IMG/VR virus record: IMGVR_UViG_3300049483_000115 | Location: 1-45,800 of that record | Strand: one strand, 5' to 3' | DNA length: 45,800 bases | DNA from: a virus | Part shown: one piece after another, positions 9,075 to 17,750 of the stretch | How the letters are laid out: the number at the start of each line of letters is the position of its first letter | How positions within the stretch are numbered: position 1 is the stretch's first letter | The notes under the pieces: model-generated | What the model was told of the DNA's origin: nothing | Seen by the model: only the letters and a program-made list of their open reading frames with translations | Databases searched by the model: none | Made by a program: the position numbers and the translations under genes

Positions 9075-12000
9075 CTACCGCCCCGATCGCGAGGATACGA
9101 AGTCCGACGCCTTCACCCGAAGAGAACCGCGCTCGACCCGTGCATTCAATTCTCCGACGATGCGCTGTAACACGTCGCCTTCCGCACTAAGAGTTACGTG
9201 TACCGGTCCATCAAAGCCAACAACCGAACGAACGATTAGGTCCGTGGTTCCGCGCGTAACTACCTGGACCGGCGTAGGTGTAGGCGTGTCCACAATCCCA
9301 CCGGTAGCAAACCGAGCAATCGGTGGAACGTTCGGGCCACGGTCCGAAGTCAAGAACTCACGGAACTCGCGAGTAAGACCCTTCCCGCCAGGCCCGGTGA
9401 TATTCGTGATTCCCACAGCACGAGCCGCGGCAATGACACCTCGCGCGGTATCAGGCGGGATCATCAATTCACCGCCGCGCACGAGCGCCGGAATGGTGTC
9501 CCGTCCGGTATCCACTCCGGGCGCGATGCCGCCAACGGCAAACGCCGCTACCGGGCCGCGATCCGCGGTTAGAAATTCACGGAACTCTCGCGTTAGCCCA
9601 ACGCCACCGGGCCCGGTGAACGTGTTCACGCCAACGGAGCGCGCGGCGGTGAACACTTCGCGGGCAACGTCCGGCGGAACCATTAACTCTCCACCGCGAA
9701 CCATCGCCTGGATCGTGTCCCGTCCGGTATCTGGACCTTGCGCTATGCCGCCGGATGCAAAGTTAGAAGGCGGTTTTTGTGACGCGATAGCAGCGACATT
9801 AGCAATACCAGCAGCAATCGCCGCCGCGGCGAACACTAACGGGATGGGCCAAGGTGCCTTCGTTGCCAAGGCATTATTCGCGGCCTGGTATGTCGAGATT
9901 GTAGCTTCGACTATTGCAAATGCCTGACTTGCCCTGAATGCTGCTTTGTTGCGCTGCCCCGCTACTGCTGCAACCTGAGCCAACGCACCGAATAACGATA
10001 TCGCCGCGTTCTGCTTGATGTTTCGGATTCGATCTTCTTCAGCTTGTGTTGCGGCGGCGCGTTCGTTGGCGGCGGTGTCCCTGATCTGCTTTAGTAATAC
10101 TTGTTTTTCGGTTTCGTCTGCTATCTCCGTCTCTACCTCTTTCGATCTTGCATCCGCACGAGCATTTATCTCATCAATGGTTTGTTGCAGTATTTCGTCG
10201 GATGTAGCGATACCAAGATCAATCCTGCTTTGGTGATATGCAGACTCAATTCCAGCAATTAGGTCAAACGCCTCTTTGACCTTACCAAGATCCGGCAAAG
10301 TAATCCCGAAGCCGATATCCACGAGCCCGAACTGCTTTAGTGCGTTGCCGATCTGTAGCGCTGCGTCGTTCAGTTCAAACAGTTTCTTGATGTTCGCGTC
10401 GAGCGCGGCGTCGAACACTCCGGACGAATCGCGCAGGTCGAGCGCAGACTTGAGGGCGGCCTTGATTCGCGGTCCATACGCTGCGATGTTTTCAAGCGGC
10501 TTCGATGCGAGGTCTTCTACCTCTGCGCGGATCTGTAGCTTCTGGAAAGCAGGACCTTCGATGCCGGCGAACTTCAACCCTTGATTTTGTTTCAGCAGGT
10601 CAACGATGTTCTTTTCGATTGCTTCCTTGATACGCTCTGTCTGCGAAATGGCAGTCTCAGTCTGCGGCCCTCCGATCAATTCCAGTTCGTTCACCGATGC
10701 GATTGCGGATTCAACGTCATGAACCTTCGACTGGAGTTCCGCAAGCGTAGGCAACCCCACAACCTTCGCGGAAACTTCGATATCCGTTGACTCTTCACGC
10801 AACCGAAGAAGAGAGAACCGGAGCGCGTCAATCTGTTTCAACGCCTCTTCGGTATGGATCGTCGGGCGGATGCGGTCGAGCTGCTCCAACGCCACAGCGA
10901 TCTGATTGACCTGTGTCCCGGCATCGCCCTTGAACTCCGGAAGTTTCAGCGCTGACAACGCGGCGTTCAGGTCCTTGAATTGGTCCGCGGTGTCCTCGGC
11001 TGTTCTTCCAAGACCCTTGACTCCGGTTGCGGTCTTTGCCGATCCTGACCGCGCTAGTTCTAGGTCCGTCAGGAACGCTTCAACCGAACCAGCGAGCGAA
11101 TCGGTACTTACCTTCGCACGTTCAATATCCCGAACCGCTCCGGGAGTGAACAATCCCTTCGAATCGCGCCGGTCGGTTTCTAGTTTTTTGAACGTATCAA
11201 TTAGCTGCTTGACGTTGTTGTCAACGAGAGACGCAACCGAAGCACCGATGATAAAGTCACGGCGCATGGCGGCAAAAAACGGGTTGTCTCCGCGAATCGC
11301 AATCTCATTGATCATGTCGGCAACGCGAGCCAGCGGGAGAATTACTTTCGTGGCCCCGATAGCCAGATCCAATATCGCGTCTCGGAACGTACGCGAACTG
11401 TTAGTCGCTCCGGTCATCCGCTCAACAAGCGGAGTCAGAACGTCCTTTAGGAACAGTTCGAACACTTCCGAGAACGGCCCGCCGACAGCCTCTTTCAAGT
11501 CCCCGACCGCAGCCTTGAATGCAGCAATCCGTCCGATGTAGGTATTCAACGCCGCCGCGGCGGAACCATGCAGCTTCGTCTCGATGATCGTTAACGCTTG
11601 TTCGAACTTCTTTTGCGGCGATAGGGTTTCGTCAACCTTGATCCCGTACCGTCCGAGCATTTCCGAACTGCCGCCCGCCGCCTTGGCGAGCAACAAAAAC
11701 GCCCCCTCCGGGTTGTGAATAGCTGCTCCAAGATCGAGCGCGGCCTTCGTTGTACGCTCAAGACCTTCTCCGGTGAGCCCGCCAAGGCTGGCAAGTACTG
11801 CGGCATTCGATGCAATTACTTCGTCACCGATACCGGTCTGCTTCTGCATCTCCGCAGCGAACCGGCTGAACCGCGGAACGGCTTCGTCAACGTCCACGCC
11901 GGTTGACGCGATTGCATTGGCGAGCTTCGCGGTAGCTAACTGCTGCTCCCCAGCGGCCTGCGCTGCGGACAAAATTCCACCGACAAGATCCTGCCCGAGT

Positions 12001-12188
12001 TTCTTGATTCCAAGCAGCGCGGCAACGCCGCCTACCGCCGCCAACGATGCACCGAACGAAGACAGGCCAGCGCCGGCGACACCAAGCGGAGCCTTTAGCC
12101 CGGTGACTTCCTCGCTAACGTGCCGGATCTTTCCCGACGCTTGATCGTCGGCACGTATGATGATGTTGACTTTGCGGTCTTGAGCCAT
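9075..12188 (-). CDS. tape measure protein
   Basis: 1037 aa, ATG 12188 overlapping the stop of the chaperone frameshift ORF (TAATG). The protein is long, Ala-rich and mostly helical, with a Gly/Ala hydrophobic stretch near residues 35-70 and another hydrophobic block around 745-790 (PWPIPLVFAAAAIAAGIANV). Both are typical of tape measures, which set tail length and enter the host envelope during DNA ejection. The C-terminal part contains two tandem copies of a roughly 67-residue unit carrying DTGRDTI-VRGGELM-PPD and GPGG-GLTREFREFLT. No peptidase or transglycosylase motif was seen. Confidence 0.9.
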   Translation of the reverse strand: MAQDRKVNIIIRADDQASGKIRHVSEEVTGLKAPLGVAGAGLSSFGASLAAVGGVAALLGIKKLGQDLVGGILSAAQAAGEQQLATAKLANAIASTGVDVDEAVPRFSRFAAEMQKQTGIGDEVIASNAAVLASLGGLTGEGLERTTKAALDLGAAIHNPEGAFLLLAKAAGGSSEMLGRYGIKVDETLSPQKKFEQALTIIETKLHGSAAAALNTYIGRIAAFKAAVGDLKEAVGGPFSEVFELFLKDVLTPLVERMTGATNSSRTFRDAILDLAIGATKVILPLARVADMINEIAIRGDNPFFAAMRRDFIIGASVASLVDNNVKQLIDTFKKLETDRRDSKGLFTPGAVRDIERAKVSTDSLAGSVEAFLTDLELARSGSAKTATGVKGLGRTAEDTADQFKDLNAALSALKLPEFKGDAGTQVNQIAVALEQLDRIRPTIHTEEALKQIDALRFSLLRLREESTDIEVSAKVVGLPTLAELQSKVHDVESAIASVNELELIGGPQTETAISQTERIKEAIEKNIVDLLKQNQGLKFAGIEGPAFQKLQIRAEVEDLASKPLENIAAYGPRIKAALKSALDLRDSSGVFDAALDANIKKLFELNDAALQIGNALKQFGLVDIGFGITLPDLGKVKEAFDLIAGIESAYHQSRIDLGIATSDEILQQTIDEINARADARSKEVETEIADETEKQVLLKQIRDTAANERAAATQAEEDRIRNIKQNAAISLFGALAQVAAVAGQRNKAAFRASQAFAIVEATISTYQAANNALATKAPWPIPLVFAAAAIAAGIANVAAIASQKPPSNFASGGIAQGPDTGRDTIQAMVRGGELMVPPDVAREVFTAARSVGVNTFTGPGGVGLTREFREFLTADRGPVAAFAVGGIAPGVDTGRDTIPALVRGGELMIPPDTARGVIAAARAVGITNITGPGGKGLTREFREFLTSDRGPNVPPIARFATGGIVDTPTPTPVQVVTRGTTDLIVRSVVGFDGPVHVTLSAEGDVLQRIVGELNARVERGSLRVKASDFVSSRSGR

Positions 12189-12391
12189 TACCGACGCCGC
12201 CTCATTTCGGCTTCGCGGCGTGCCCTGGCCTCTTCTTCCGCTCCGACCTGTGCCGCCGCCATATCCACGCTAAGAGCCTCCATAGCGGTTAACTCTTCCC
12301 CTACCAGCGAGGACGGACGCACACCGTAACGGCGACCGACGGCATCTAAGAGGAGGAGTGTGCCTCGGTCGCCAAGGTAGGGCCGATCTTT
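12188..12391 (-). CDS. tail assembly chaperone, -1 frame extension
   Basis: An open frame in the -1 register relative to the upstream chaperone gene. It runs from just after a TGA at 12392-12394 to TAA at 12188, where it overlaps the tape measure start. No good start codon lies in the first half, which carries the recognisable part (DAVGRRYGVRPSSLVGEEL). The C-terminus is Ala/Glu/Arg-rich and helical. The arrangement is that of the gpG/gpGT pair of lambda-like siphophages, where ribosomal slippage makes a longer chaperone before the tape measure is translated. The slip site was not identified: the overlap window contains GAAAAGATC but no canonical heptamer. Confidence 0.6.
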   Translation of the reverse strand, partial: KDRPYLGDRGTLLLLDAVGRRYGVRPSSLVGEELTAMEALSVDMAAAQVGAEEEARARREAEMRRRR

Positions 12392-12702
12392 TCAGCCGCC
12401 TCCGCATCTCCGGAGAAACCACTAATAGCTCGCGACAGCGCATTGAAATCGAGCGTTGTCAGATCGTCAACGGACAGCACACCATTCGACGTGTCCGCAT
12501 CCGCGAACTTCGGATCTACCGAACACGCGCACACCATGCGGATATTCAGGTCGAGGAGCGCCGATATCGGAAGGTCCACGGACATCTCCGAGACGCTTCC
12601 GATGATCGGCAACCCGTTATAGATATCCCTCCACTGCCTCGGACCAGGACGGCGAATAGTAACCGTCCGGCCCGATGGCAGTTGAACTTCTCTCGTATCC
12701 AT
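12346..12702 (-). CDS. tail assembly chaperone (gpG-like)
   Basis: 118 aa, ATG 12702 behind a GGGGAAG ribosome-binding site. It begins with a small beta region (TREVQLPSGRTVTIRRP) and continues in helices. The position between tail tube and tape measure, and the overlapping -1 frame that follows, mark it as the short tail assembly chaperone that coats the tape measure during tail building. The stop at 12346 lies inside the -1 frame ORF. Confidence 0.7.
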   Translation of the reverse strand: MDTREVQLPSGRTVTIRRPGPRQWRDIYNGLPIIGSVSEMSVDLPISALLDLNIRMVCACSVDPKFADADTSNGVLSVDDLTTLDFNALSRAISGFSGDAEAAEKIGPTLATEAHSSS

Positions 12703-12711
12703 TGCTTCCCC

Positions 12712-13644
12712 TTACGGCGTGGCGTCACTGTTCACGAGCACGACCTGGAAATTCTCGGTAGCGTCGGAGTTGTAGTACGCCTCGAATTGATAGGTAGCGA
12801 TGAGCCGCTGCCTACCGTTGAGATGCGGCGTGGCCTGAGTGATGCGGCACTTGTCGAGGTTGTACCGCACCGACTGCGTTCCGTTGGTCGAGAGCACCGT
12901 AACGTCCACGTCGGAGCCGGCGGTGAACTTGTCGTACTGAGTGGTATTCGAGAACGCGACTTCCGCGGTCCCGGTGACCTTCAGTACCGCGTTGCGATCC
13001 GGTTCCGCGCCGAGGTCCACCGTTCCGAGAACATAGAACTCATCAAGCGGGTTTTCGACGTTGATCTGAACGTTACGCGCCACGAGCGCCGCCCCGTCGA
13101 ACGATACCGAGGCGTGCGACGGACTCATCGGAAGCAACGTCGGGTAGCTTCCGCTTGTCGCATCGCTTCCGGTGGTAGAGAACGCCGCGCTCTGCCCGAG
13201 CCAGCCCCACGTCATCCGGGACGCCTGGTCGGTGCCGAATCCGTGCGCGAGCGATACCGGCTTCATTCCGGCGTACTTCCAGAACAGCGCCGCACCGCGA
13301 CGGACGCAGACGGTCAACGCCGATCCGATGCGATCCGTCGAAGGGATACCAGCAGACGACGGGAAGGTATGCGTGTTCACAGATCCGGTAGCGGTATCCA
13401 CCGAGCCGAGCAGGTACTTGTAGAGCATCCCAATGCCGTTGTAGTTCGCGAGGATTTCCGAATCGCCCTTTACCGCGCGATTCAACAGAACGACCTGCTG
13501 CGTCGAGAAACTTCGTAGCGTTTCAATGCGGTCGTAATTCTGTTCAAGCTGAATGCTCTCCGTCAGCGCTTCGAGGTACCGAGTGGGAGCGACGGCTGTG
13601 CCTACCGTGGTCTCCACGCCCAACCCAAGATATTGCTTGCCCAT
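12712..13644 (-). CDS. major tail (tube) protein
   Basis: 310 aa, ATG 13644 preceded by GGAGG six bases upstream. The start (GKQYLGLGVETTVGTAVAPT) is the common opening of siphophage tail tube proteins, and the rest is beta-rich without transmembrane segments. It follows the tail terminator gene and precedes the chaperones, the usual place for the tube subunit. Polymerised rings of this protein would form the non-contractile tail; no sheath gene is present, which supports siphovirus morphology. Confidence 0.8.
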   Translation of the reverse strand: MGKQYLGLGVETTVGTAVAPTRYLEALTESIQLEQNYDRIETLRSFSTQQVVLLNRAVKGDSEILANYNGIGMLYKYLLGSVDTATGSVNTHTFPSSAGIPSTDRIGSALTVCVRRGAALFWKYAGMKPVSLAHGFGTDQASRMTWGWLGQSAAFSTTGSDATSGSYPTLLPMSPSHASVSFDGAALVARNVQINVENPLDEFYVLGTVDLGAEPDRNAVLKVTGTAEVAFSNTTQYDKFTAGSDVDVTVLSTNGTQSVRYNLDKCRITQATPHLNGRQRLIATYQFEAYYNSDATENFQVVLVNSDATP

Positions 13645-13654
13645 GCCGCCTCCG

Positions 13655-14083
13655 CTATGCGCTACCGCGCGTAAAGATGTAGTCAACGTCTACCGTTACT
13701 TCGCGTAGGTAGACGCCTTCGTGGATAGATGGTTCTGTGAACACTCCGGACCAGCGAGTCACCGAAACGCGAACCACGGTGGACAGGGTTACAAGCGTTC
13801 CGCTGGACGATTCGACCGCGTTACGAACCGCATCGAGTAGTGAGTTCATGTCGGCATTCGGGGCCGCAGAACGCACCATGAGTTGAACAACGAACGATTG
13901 CCTACACTGGCCCTGCATGTTCGAAATGGTTTCGATATCAGACGAACCGTCCGCAGTAATGACATACGCCGATGGTGCAAGCGCTTCATCAATCCGCTTC
14001 GGTTCGCGTCCGACTTCGGCAATACCCGATACCGTTTGCAGATCGGTCACGAGCGCCGCGGCAAGCGTTTCCGTGATGCTCAT
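13655..14083 (-). CDS. tail terminator / tail completion protein
   Basis: 142 aa, ATG 14083 in an ATGA overlap with the gp10-like gene. The compact alpha/beta protein (helical N-terminus, then SFVVQLMVRS and REVTVDVDYIF strands) has the size and position of lambda gpU-like tail terminators, which cap the tube and join it to the head. Function is assigned by position and fold impression rather than by a signature motif. Confidence 0.65.
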   Translation of the reverse strand: MSITETLAAALVTDLQTVSGIAEVGREPKRIDEALAPSAYVITADGSSDIETISNMQGQCRQSFVVQLMVRSAAPNADMNSLLDAVRNAVESSSGTLVTLSTVVRVSVTRWSGVFTEPSIHEGVYLREVTVDVDYIFTRGSA

Positions 14084-14574
14084 AGGTCTTTACCCAACGA
14101 CCGCAATTCCTGCTCGATCTTCGGCAAGGCATCGCGCAACCCTGGCTCCATTACTGGGCGTTTGGGATTGTGACCTTCTCCGAACTCATGGAAGCGGGCA
14201 TAAAAGATGCCGGATTTCTTGCGACTTCCGTGAGTAGGATTCCCGCGCGGTCCAACGTCGGCCTGCCAAGACGTTCCTACATGCCTAATTTCCGATGAGA
14301 TGCTTCCCTTGTAATCACCGCTCAAAATCCCTAGTTTGTCGGGCGGAGACGGAGCGCCCTTATTTTGTTGGCGCTTCGGAAGCCTTCGAATCTCACCGCC
14401 AATGACCTTGTAGTATTGCCGCGTGCGCCATCCGACGAACTGCAACCGCGAATGCGCAACCACGTAACTAGCGGCCAGATTTACAAACCTCTCCGCTCCG
14501 ATCTGCGCCTTAGCAGCAGCCGCGTTGAGGCTTCGCGAAGTCTCCTCAGCGCCAACAACGATTATCCCGATCAT
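14080..14574 (-). CDS. HK97 gp10-like head-tail joining protein
   Basis: 164 aa, ATG 14574 in an ATGA overlap. The C-terminal segment YARFHEFGEGHNPKRPVMEP followed by GLRDAL is characteristic of the HK97 gp10 family, which sits at the head-tail interface. The N-terminal half is helical with Arg-rich patches. The neighbours (connector upstream, tail terminator downstream) agree with this role. Confidence 0.85.
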   Translation of the reverse strand: MIGIIVVGAEETSRSLNAAAAKAQIGAERFVNLAASYVVAHSRLQFVGWRTRQYYKVIGGEIRRLPKRQQNKGAPSPPDKLGILSGDYKGSISSEIRHVGTSWQADVGPRGNPTHGSRKKSGIFYARFHEFGEGHNPKRPVMEPGLRDALPKIEQELRSLGKDL

Positions 14575-15188
14575 GCGAACCGCCGATCCATGTACGGCGC
14601 GAGCCTGTGCTCGAGGTCCGCGTACAGTTCGGCGTCGGTACGGAACCCGCCAAGCGAGCCGCCGCCAACGTCACGGGACGATACCGCGGCATCCTTGCGC
14701 TTGTTCCGCAGCCATACCGCAACGTACAGGCACGTATCCTGAAGATCCGCCGGCGCGGCGCTGGCCGTGGAAGTCACCGCATACCCAGCGGTGTATACCG
14801 CCTGATAGTTCTTACGCCCGGACGTGAACGTTCCCGCCGCGGACTCGATAAACGCCGGCTGCTTCCATCCCTCCGATACGGTTCCGCGAACGAAGTAATC
14901 CCCGGCGCTGATTGTTGACGCAATCGCTGACCCGGTGGAGCTGTACGTCACATCCGACAACGAAACGAACGTTGCCACCGGGCCCTGACGCAGATTCAGG
15001 AACGACGAACCATCGCCGTCGAGGTATTCGGTCCACGTAGTTTCGTCGCGGAGACTGTGCCCGACGTACGCCTCGATGATCGCCGATGCACGGTCGAGAC
15101 ACGATCCGAAAAACGCATCCGACGAAGTATCGGACACGCTGACTTCGCAGCGTTCGCGCATCGCGGCCAGTGTGGCAAGGTAAGCCAT
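14571..15188 (-). CDS. head-tail connector (gp6-like)
   Basis: 205 aa, ATG 15188 overlapping the previous stop (TAATG). The N-terminal helices (LATLAAMRERCEV, LDRASAIIEAYVGHSL) and the later block ADLQDTCLYVAVWLRNKRKD match the adaptor proteins that attach beneath the portal (HK97 gp6 / SPP1 gp15 type). It also contains a beta-rich insertion (WTEYLDGDGSSFLNLRQGPV). Its place after the capsid gene supports the assignment. Confidence 0.75.
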   Translation of the reverse strand: MAYLATLAAMRERCEVSVSDTSSDAFFGSCLDRASAIIEAYVGHSLRDETTWTEYLDGDGSSFLNLRQGPVATFVSLSDVTYSSTGSAIASTISAGDYFVRGTVSEGWKQPAFIESAAGTFTSGRKNYQAVYTAGYAVTSTASAAPADLQDTCLYVAVWLRNKRKDAAVSSRDVGGGSLGGFRTDAELYADLEHRLAPYMDRRFA

Positions 15189-15367
15189 TAGTCGAACGAC
15201 TTCCTCACGTCAGACTTCTTCACCGAACGGTCCACCGGAGCCGCGGGAACGTCCTTGGTGGCAACTTCTTCGATGATCTCCGCGCGACCCTGGCGCTTCC
15301 ACAACTGCGCGAGATGGTCCTCGACGGTTTCAATCTTCCCGTCAGGCCACTTGATCTTGGTCGGCAT
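15188..15367 (-). CDS. small protein of head module, unknown
   Basis: 59 aa, start ATG 15367 chosen because GGAGG lies ten bases upstream; it overlaps the end of the glycosyltransferase gene by 26 bases. Highly charged (PTKIKWPDGKIETVEDHLAQ), with no membrane segment. Small proteins at this position sometimes bind the capsid or head-tail joint, but nothing in the sequence proves that. Confidence 0.55.
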   Translation of the reverse strand: MPTKIKWPDGKIETVEDHLAQLWKRQGRAEIIEEVATKDVPAAPVDRSVKKSDVRKSFD

Positions 15368-16238
15368 ATCGCAAAACCTCCCGTTCATGCGCGAACGACG
15401 CAAGCGTTGCCAAGTCACGCATGTTGGAATTGGGTGAGTTCACAGACACACGGCGCGCGACCAATTCGCACAGCATCGCAACGTCGTCAATGTTGATCTC
15501 TTTCAGGTGGCCGAACTGCGAGCCGACGTGCGCGCGTACCTGATAGCCGAGTTCGTGAGCACGCAGACAGAAGTCAAGATCCTCTCCACGCAGGATCTTC
15601 CCATTCGGCGCGTACACAGTGCGGAACACCGGAGGCGCGTAGTCATCCGTTCCGACATCGGTCGAACACTTGTACAGCTTCCCGTCAACGCTCTCGTACT
15701 CATCCGAAAACCACATCCGCTTGTCATCAAGAACGCGACGGCTTATCACCATCGTCGCCGTACCAGCGCCAACGATGGGCAAAACGTCGTCGCCCTCTTG
15801 CGGAACGATCGGATTGAACTTCGCATCTCCGTTCTTGTTGTAATCGAACAGGCACAACCGCAACGCCGGATCACGTCCCGGAGCGCTCGCGTCGAACGCC
15901 CACGCGCGGCCAGCGACGATATCCGCGTCAACGTCAAGCAACTGCAACGACGTTTCCGTCGGGATCATGTCCTCATCAATGAACCACAGCTTTTCAGCAT
16001 TCGGGCTCTTGTTGAACATGATTCCGATGAGAACGTTCCTCGCATACTCGACCGGCCGGCGACCGTTCACTACCTGCCACGAGAATCGCCACGGGCAATC
16101 TGGAGACAGAGACAACCGCTCCAAAACGTTCAAGAAGTGAGTTATCCCTACCGTGGTTCGCCCGGAGAGCGTTGGAATCGCAACGAATACATCCCGCTTC
16201 GCTGCCATCCGTCGCTTGATCTTGTCTTTCCAGCCCAT
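15342..16238 (-). CDS. GT-A fold glycosyltransferase (GT2-like)
   Basis: 298 aa, start ATG 16238 behind GGAG; a GTG two codons upstream is possible. The N-terminal FVAIPTLSGR, the acidic FIDEDMIP (DxD-like nucleotide-sugar/metal site) and the C-terminal block GEDLDFCLRAHELGYQVRAH with a downstream H (FGHL) form the usual layout of GT-A family 2 enzymes, which transfer sugar from a nucleotide sugar. It lies between capsid and connector genes, separated from capsid by a strong hairpin. Likely targets are virion proteins or a host surface glycan; the sequence does not say which. Confidence 0.8.
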   Translation of the reverse strand: MGWKDKIKRRMAAKRDVFVAIPTLSGRTTVGITHFLNVLERLSLSPDCPWRFSWQVVNGRRPVEYARNVLIGIMFNKSPNAEKLWFIDEDMIPTETSLQLLDVDADIVAGRAWAFDASAPGRDPALRLCLFDYNKNGDAKFNPIVPQEGDDVLPIVGAGTATMVISRRVLDDKRMWFSDEYESVDGKLYKCSTDVGTDDYAPPVFRTVYAPNGKILRGEDLDFCLRAHELGYQVRAHVGSQFGHLKEINIDDVAMLCELVARRVSVNSPNSNMRDLATLASFAHEREVLRYADQDQVA

Positions 16239-16255
16239 GCGCACTCCGCAAAGGT

Positions 16256-16286
16256 GCGGGGAGCCCCGATGGTCGAGGCTCCCCGC
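16256..16286 (-). terminator. 10-bp perfect hairpin downstream of capsid gene
   Basis: Arms 16256-16265 and 16277-16286 are perfect complements (GCGGGGAGCC with GGCTCCCCGC) around an 11-base loop, lying six bases after the capsid stop. Only three T residues follow on the minus strand, so it may act as a partial terminator, an attenuator or a 3' mRNA stabiliser that keeps capsid expression above that of the next genes. Confidence 0.6.
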
Positions 16287-16292
16287 GGTCAG

Positions 16293-17750
16293 TTACGCGA
16301 AGGTCGAGCCGACCAGCTTGGTCCAGGCGGTAGGTACGCCAACGACGATGCCGGTACGCTTCACCAGTCGCGCGTCCATTTCGTACGTCGCCCAGTTCGG
16401 CGCGTCCGACACATCCCAACGGACGCCCATCCGGTCACCGAACAGAACCGTCGTCGGCGGGCCGAAGTAAGCGTTCGCGGTGTTCCCCGTCGAACCGCGC
16501 GTGATCGCGATATCCAACGTGGAGAGGAGTTCAACCGGGAAGCCGAGAATCTGCGGCATGATCTCGTTCGGGACCCGACCGTACTGAACGATCGGCTGGC
16601 CGTTCGAGTCCACCATCCCGATGATCTTCCCAAACAGTTCCGGAGACATGAACCACCGCGCGCCGATACGGCTAGAACGCTGACGCGCCGCGAAGATCGT
16701 GGCCGTCAGATCGCCGTACACCGGAGCCTCACCGTTGGTCGTGGTTGTGGCAACGGAATTGACTCCAGATGCCGCGTTCACGCCGGTGAAGTTCGTTCCG
16801 GAACCTTCGAGTGTCTCCTGGTCTTCGAGGATCGCGATTTCCTCGCCCAACGTGGTGAGGATGTACGGCAAGAGCCCGATGATCGAGTCCTCGAGCACTT
16901 CAACGCTCATCGTCGCGCGTCCGTGGAACCGCTTCGCCGTGAGGGTCACACTCGAAAACGCCGTCTGGTCGTACGATCCGGTCAACGATCCACCTTCCAC
17001 TCCGATATACGCCGTGATCGCGTTGCCCTTCGTCGGGACCTGCAACGTCTTGCTGCTCATCGTCATCTTGCGAACCAGCGGACGCATGACGGCGTTGTCT
17101 TCGATCAGCCGCAGCACTTCCGCCTCGACCGGAGCCGGAACAAGGAATCCACCGGACGGACCAGAGATTTCGGCCATATCACTGATTGCCTTGGATTCCC
17201 CACCGGAGTACGCCGACGCAAACGCCGCATCGAGCTTGTCAAGCTGGTCCGACAGTCCCTTGACGTTACGGGTCTTCGTGAGCTGAAGCAACGAAGCCGT
17301 CCGGAACCAGAGCGCCGACGCAGCCTTGAACACCGGGTCCGCGAAGTTGCCCTTCTCCTCGATTGGCCGGCCATTGTCCGGGCGCGCCGTCTTCCCCATG
17401 GACCGCTCGGCAATCTGGATCATGTGCCGTTTGTCAGTTGGAATCGCCGCGACCAAATCCGGAGTTGCGTCGGTGTAGAGATGCCCGAGAACCTGACGCT
17501 TCGTGAGCGTCTCCACGCGGTCGCCCACGAGGTCGAATCCGGCCTTGAGTTCGGTGCGAACCTTCTCGATTTCCTTCATCGTCTCGCGCTTGGCTTCGAT
17601 GTTCTTCTCGCTGATCTCGTCCACGCGCTTGTCGATCTTGGAAACGTCCTCTTCGACTCCGGAAGCGATCTTCACGATGCCTCCGAGCACGGGATCGTTG
17701 GTCTTCTCCGCAGCCTCTTCGAGTTCCTTCACGTACTTGGACTTACTCAT
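16293..17750 (-). CDS. HK97-fold major capsid protein
   Basis: 485 aa, ATG 17750 in an ATGA overlap with the protease gene. Residues 1 to about 85 form a charged coiled coil (the scaffold-like delta domain normally removed by the protease). The capsid domain proper begins near SGPSGGFLVPAPVEAEVLRL, the classical N-arm of HK97-type coat proteins, and continues through KTLQVPTKGNAITAYIGVEG, a GxFSSVTLTAKRF-type strand and WFMSPELFGKI to the C-terminal VLFGDRMGVRWDVS. It builds the icosahedral head. It is followed by a hairpin. Confidence 0.95.
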   Translation of the reverse strand: MSKSKYVKELEEAAEKTNDPVLGGIVKIASGVEEDVSKIDKRVDEISEKNIEAKRETMKEIEKVRTELKAGFDLVGDRVETLTKRQVLGHLYTDATPDLVAAIPTDKRHMIQIAERSMGKTARPDNGRPIEEKGNFADPVFKAASALWFRTASLLQLTKTRNVKGLSDQLDKLDAAFASAYSGGESKAISDMAEISGPSGGFLVPAPVEAEVLRLIEDNAVMRPLVRKMTMSSKTLQVPTKGNAITAYIGVEGGSLTGSYDQTAFSSVTLTAKRFHGRATMSVEVLEDSIIGLLPYILTTLGEEIAILEDQETLEGSGTNFTGVNAASGVNSVATTTTNGEAPVYGDLTATIFAARQRSSRIGARWFMSPELFGKIIGMVDSNGQPIVQYGRVPNEIMPQILGFPVELLSTLDIAITRGSTGNTANAYFGPPTTVLFGDRMGVRWDVSDAPNWATYEMDARLVKRTGIVVGVPTAWTKLVGSTFA

